Below are positions 61,810-64,000 of a DNA stretch of 64,000 nt, piece after piece. The translations under genes were made by a program, and so were the position numbers. Location: NCBI RefSeq assembly GCF_023016085.1, contig NZ_JALKBF010000001.1, forward strand, positions 434,001-498,000. The letters are read 5' to 3'. The notes beneath the pieces are model-generated. The model was not told where the DNA came from and did not search any database. It saw nothing but the letters and a program-made list of their open reading frames with translations. The stretch comes from Aliiroseovarius sp. F47248L. GTDB lineage: Bacteria; Pseudomonadota; Alphaproteobacteria; Rhodobacterales; Rhodobacteraceae. The stretch's first letter is position 1; each line of letters opens with the position of its first letter.

Positions 61810-64000
61810 TTATGCGGCGTTTGCAGAGGTATCGAAACGGCCATAGAAGGTCTCTCCTTTATCTGCCAGATCACGCAGCAGGGCAGGGGTGGTGAACCGG
61901 GCGCCATGCGCTTGGGTCAAGTTGTCGCAAATCTCGACCGCTTTGTCTGCGCCGATCATGTCCAGCCAGCTGAACGGTCCACCGGACCATGGCGCGAAGC
62001 CCCAGGCCAGGATCGCACCCACGTCGCCTTCGCGGATGTCTTCCAGCACACCTTCTTCCAGCGCACGGACAGCTTCCAGCACCTGGCTCATCATCAGACG
62101 GTGCTTCACTTCAGTCAGGTCAGGCTGATCGTCTGCCAGCGGGAACTTGTCGCCAAGACCTTCCCACAAACCAGTGCGCTTGCCCTTTTCGTCATAGTTA
62201 TAGAAACCTGCGTTCGACTTGCGACCCAAGCGGCCTTCGTCCGCCATCCAGAAGATGATGTCGTCCACGGCACCGTCGGGGTAATCGTCGCCCATCGCGG
62301 CCTTGGTGGCCTTGGCAATTTTCACACCCAAATCAATCGAGGTCTCATCAACCAACTGCAGCGGTCCCACCGGGAAGCCCAGCAGTTTCGCGGCACCTTC
62401 GACCAGCGCAGGCGACACGCCCTCGCCAACCATGCGCATCCCTTCGTTGATGTAGGGAATGATGCAGCGGTTGCAGTAGAAGAAGCGCGCGTCGTTGACG
62501 ACAATCGGCGTCTTGCGGATTTGGCGCACATAGTCCAGCGCCTTGGCCACCGCACGCGGGCCGGTTTCCTTACCCTTGATGATCTCGACCAGCATCATGC
62601 GTTCAACAGGGCTGAAGAAGTGGATGCCGATGAACTGATCCGGGCGTTCAGACGCCTTTGCCAGCTCGGTGATCGGCAGGGTCGAGGTGTTCGTGGCATA
62701 GATGCAGTCTGGGCCCACCACGGCCTCGACCTTTTTGGTCATTTCGGCCTTTACGCCCACGTCCTCGAACACCGCTTCGATGATCAGGTCCGCACCCTTG
62801 AGGGCCTCCAGATCAGTGGTGGCAGTGATGGCCGACAGAACGGCCTCTTTCTTCTCAGGCGTGGCTTTCTTGCGGGCGATGCCTTTGTCCAGATAGCCCT
62901 CGGAATAGGCTTTGCCTCGGTCGGCCGCTTCTTGGGTTTGGTCGATCAGGACGACTTCCATCCCGGCCATGGCGGAAACCAACGCGATGCCAGCCCCCAT
63001 CATGCCCGCGCCCAATACGCCGACTTTCTTGACCGACTGGTCAGCCACGTCTTTCGGACGCACAGCGCCTTTTTCAAGCGCTTGCTTATTGATGAAGAGC
63101 GAGCGGATCATGGCGCTGGATGACGGGTTCATCAGCACGTTCACGAACCAGCGACATTCCACGCGCAGCGCGTCGTCAAAGGGCACCATTGCGCCTTCAT
63201 AGACGGCTGCCAGCAACGCCTTGGCTGCCGGATAGACGCCATTGGTCTTGCCGTGGATCATCGCAGCCGCCCCCACGAAGGTCTGGAACCCAGCGGGGTG
63301 ATAGGGCGCGCCGCCGGGCATTTTGTAGCCCTTGGCGTCCCACGGTTTCACGATGTCGGCGTCGGTGGCGTTCAGAACCCACTCTTTCGCGCGGGCTTGC
63401 AGTTCATCGGGCGCGACAACCTCGTCGATCAGGCCAGCCGCTTTCGCTTTGTCTGGCGAAACAGTCTTGCCTTCCAAAAGGAATGGCGCCGCCGCCATCG
63501 CACCCATTTTGCGCACAAGACGGGTGGTGCCGCCTGCGCCGGGGAAGATGCCGACCATGATTTCCGGCAGGCCGATCTTGGCCTTCGGATTGTCCGCCGC
63601 AATGATGCGGTGACAGGATAGCGGGATTTCCAGACCGATGCCAAGCGCGATGCCGGGCAGGGCGGCGACAATCGGTTTGCCGCCTTTGTTGGTCTTGGGG
63701 TCCATGCCTGCGCGTTCGATCTTGCGCAGCACACCGTGCATACCCATGACACCGTCAAACAGACCCTTTGCCGGGTTGTCGCCCGCATCATTCTTCATCT
63801 GCGCGATGACGTTCAGGTCCATTCCACCGGCAAAGTCCTTCTTCGCCGAGGTGATGATCGCGCCTTTCACGGCGTCGTCTGCCAGAACGGTGTCGATATG
63901 GGCGTCCAGCTCGCGAAGCGCGTCATAGGACAGCACGTTCATGGATTTGTTGGGGACATCCCAAGTGATGGTGGCGACGCCATCGGCGTCCACGGAATAG
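61810..64000 (-). CDS. fadJ: Multifunctional enoyl-CoA hydratase / 3-hydroxyacyl-CoA dehydrogenase (FadJ-like), 5' end cut
   Basis: At least 729 codons, running off the right edge in frame (YSVDADGVATITWD), so a few N-terminal residues are missing; a GTG at 63993 is inside this frame. The hydratase domain has ALPGIALGIGLEIPLSCHR and MVGIFPGAGGTTRLVRKM with its Glu. The dehydrogenase domain (from about residue 320) has VGVLGAGMMGAGIALVSAM (NAD) and IGIHFFSPVERMMLVEII, then AGFYNYDEKGKR in the C-terminal domain. It performs two steps of beta-oxidation. Confidence 0.93.
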   Translation of the reverse strand, partial: YSVDADGVATITWDVPNKSMNVLSYDALRELDAHIDTVLADDAVKGAIITSAKKDFAGGMDLNVIAQMKNDAGDNPAKGLFDGVMGMHGVLRKIERAGMDPKTNKGGKPIVAALPGIALGIGLEIPLSCHRIIAADNPKAKIGLPEIMVGIFPGAGGTTRLVRKMGAMAAAPFLLEGKTVSPDKAKAAGLIDEVVAPDELQARAKEWVLNATDADIVKPWDAKGYKMPGGAPYHPAGFQTFVGAAAMIHGKTNGVYPAAKALLAAVYEGAMVPFDDALRVECRWFVNVLMNPSSSAMIRSLFINKQALEKGAVRPKDVADQSVKKVGVLGAGMMGAGIALVSAMAGMEVVLIDQTQEAADRGKAYSEGYLDKGIARKKATPEKKEAVLSAITATTDLEALKGADLIIEAVFEDVGVKAEMTKKVEAVVGPDCIYATNTSTLPITELAKASERPDQFIGIHFFSPVERMMLVEIIKGKETGPRAVAKALDYVRQIRKTPIVVNDARFFYCNRCIIPYINEGMRMVGEGVSPALVEGAAKLLGFPVGPLQLVDETSIDLGVKIAKATKAAMGDDYPDGAVDDIIFWMADEGRLGRKSNAGFYNYDEKGKRTGLWEGLGDKFPLADDQPDLTEVKHRLMMSQVLEAVRALEEGVLEDIREGDVGAILAWGFAPWSGGPFSWLDMIGADKAVEICDNLTQAHGARFTTPALLRDLADKGETFYGRFDTSANAA

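Noticed and set aside
61906..63123. Plus-strand open frame of about 405 codons opposite the fadJ-like gene
   Set aside because: Shadow frame of an unambiguous beta-oxidation gene.
1..64000. CRISPR array, rRNA or tRNA genes
   Set aside because: No regularly spaced repeats, ribosomal RNA segments or convincing tRNA cloverleaf were noticed while reading; a dedicated tRNA scan could not be run.

Overview
The window reads as chromosomal DNA of an alphaproteobacterium, most likely Rhodobacterales (Roseobacter group). The proteins of the right third suggest this: a PrpE-type propionyl-CoA synthetase, a malic enzyme fused to a phosphotransacetylase-like domain, a DmdB-like acyl-CoA synthetase, a FadJ-type multifunctional protein, and a cdd-deoB-add-upp salvage operon. 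This assignment is inference from gene families; no database search was possible.

Layout. (1) About 1-6.5 kb is accessory: a metallophosphoesterase followed by an edge-truncated gene, an orphan Xre/MbcA/ParS-type antitoxin, a DUF2235 hydrolase, and a HigB toxin with a HigA-type antitoxin fused to an HExxH metallopeptidase, preceded by two tandem palindromic operators. (2) About 6.5-33.5 kb is a copper/heavy-metal island. It holds a DUF305 membrane protein, a frameshifted HMA chaperone, a YHS-type P1B ATPase, a VTT membrane protein, DUF302 and EF-hand/Met-rich proteins, a two-component system, ccmFGHI, a CDF exporter, an ScsB/ScsC-like periplasmic thiol pair, a run of L,D-transpeptidase, four c-type cytochromes, a multicopper oxidase and a DsbA-like protein, then CopZ, CopA and CueR. 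At least four, probably five, promoters here share the CueR/HmrR design (TTGACC, a 19-bp spacer carrying a TTCC/GGAA dyad, then a -10). They tie these operons into one copper regulon run by the CueR at 33.05 kb. (3) About 33.5-38 kb holds poorly recognised genes, dispersed intergenic repeats and a truncated IS1595-like zinc-ribbon gene. (4) About 38.06-44.16 kb is a compact Tn7-like transposition module (tnsA, tnsB, tnsC, tniQ) with candidate TnsB-binding repeats at both ends and almost no room for cargo. (5) From 44.2 kb on the content is core metabolism: an alpha/beta hydrolase, glyA, NAD kinase, an NtrC-like regulator, prpE, maeB, nucleoside salvage, an acyl-CoA synthetase, a DMT exporter, a sulfotransferase, and a fadJ-like gene cut by the right edge.

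How the genes work together. The copper island appears to combine cytoplasmic sensing and chaperoning (CueR, CopZ), export across the inner membrane (two P1B ATPases of different architecture), periplasmic Cu(I) oxidation (multicopper oxidase), a supply of c-type cytochromes with the haem-ligation end of the Ccm machinery, and periplasmic disulfide control (ScsB, ScsC-like and DsbA-like proteins). The L,D-transpeptidase at the head of the main CueR-controlled operon suggests that cell-wall crosslinking is also adjusted under copper stress.
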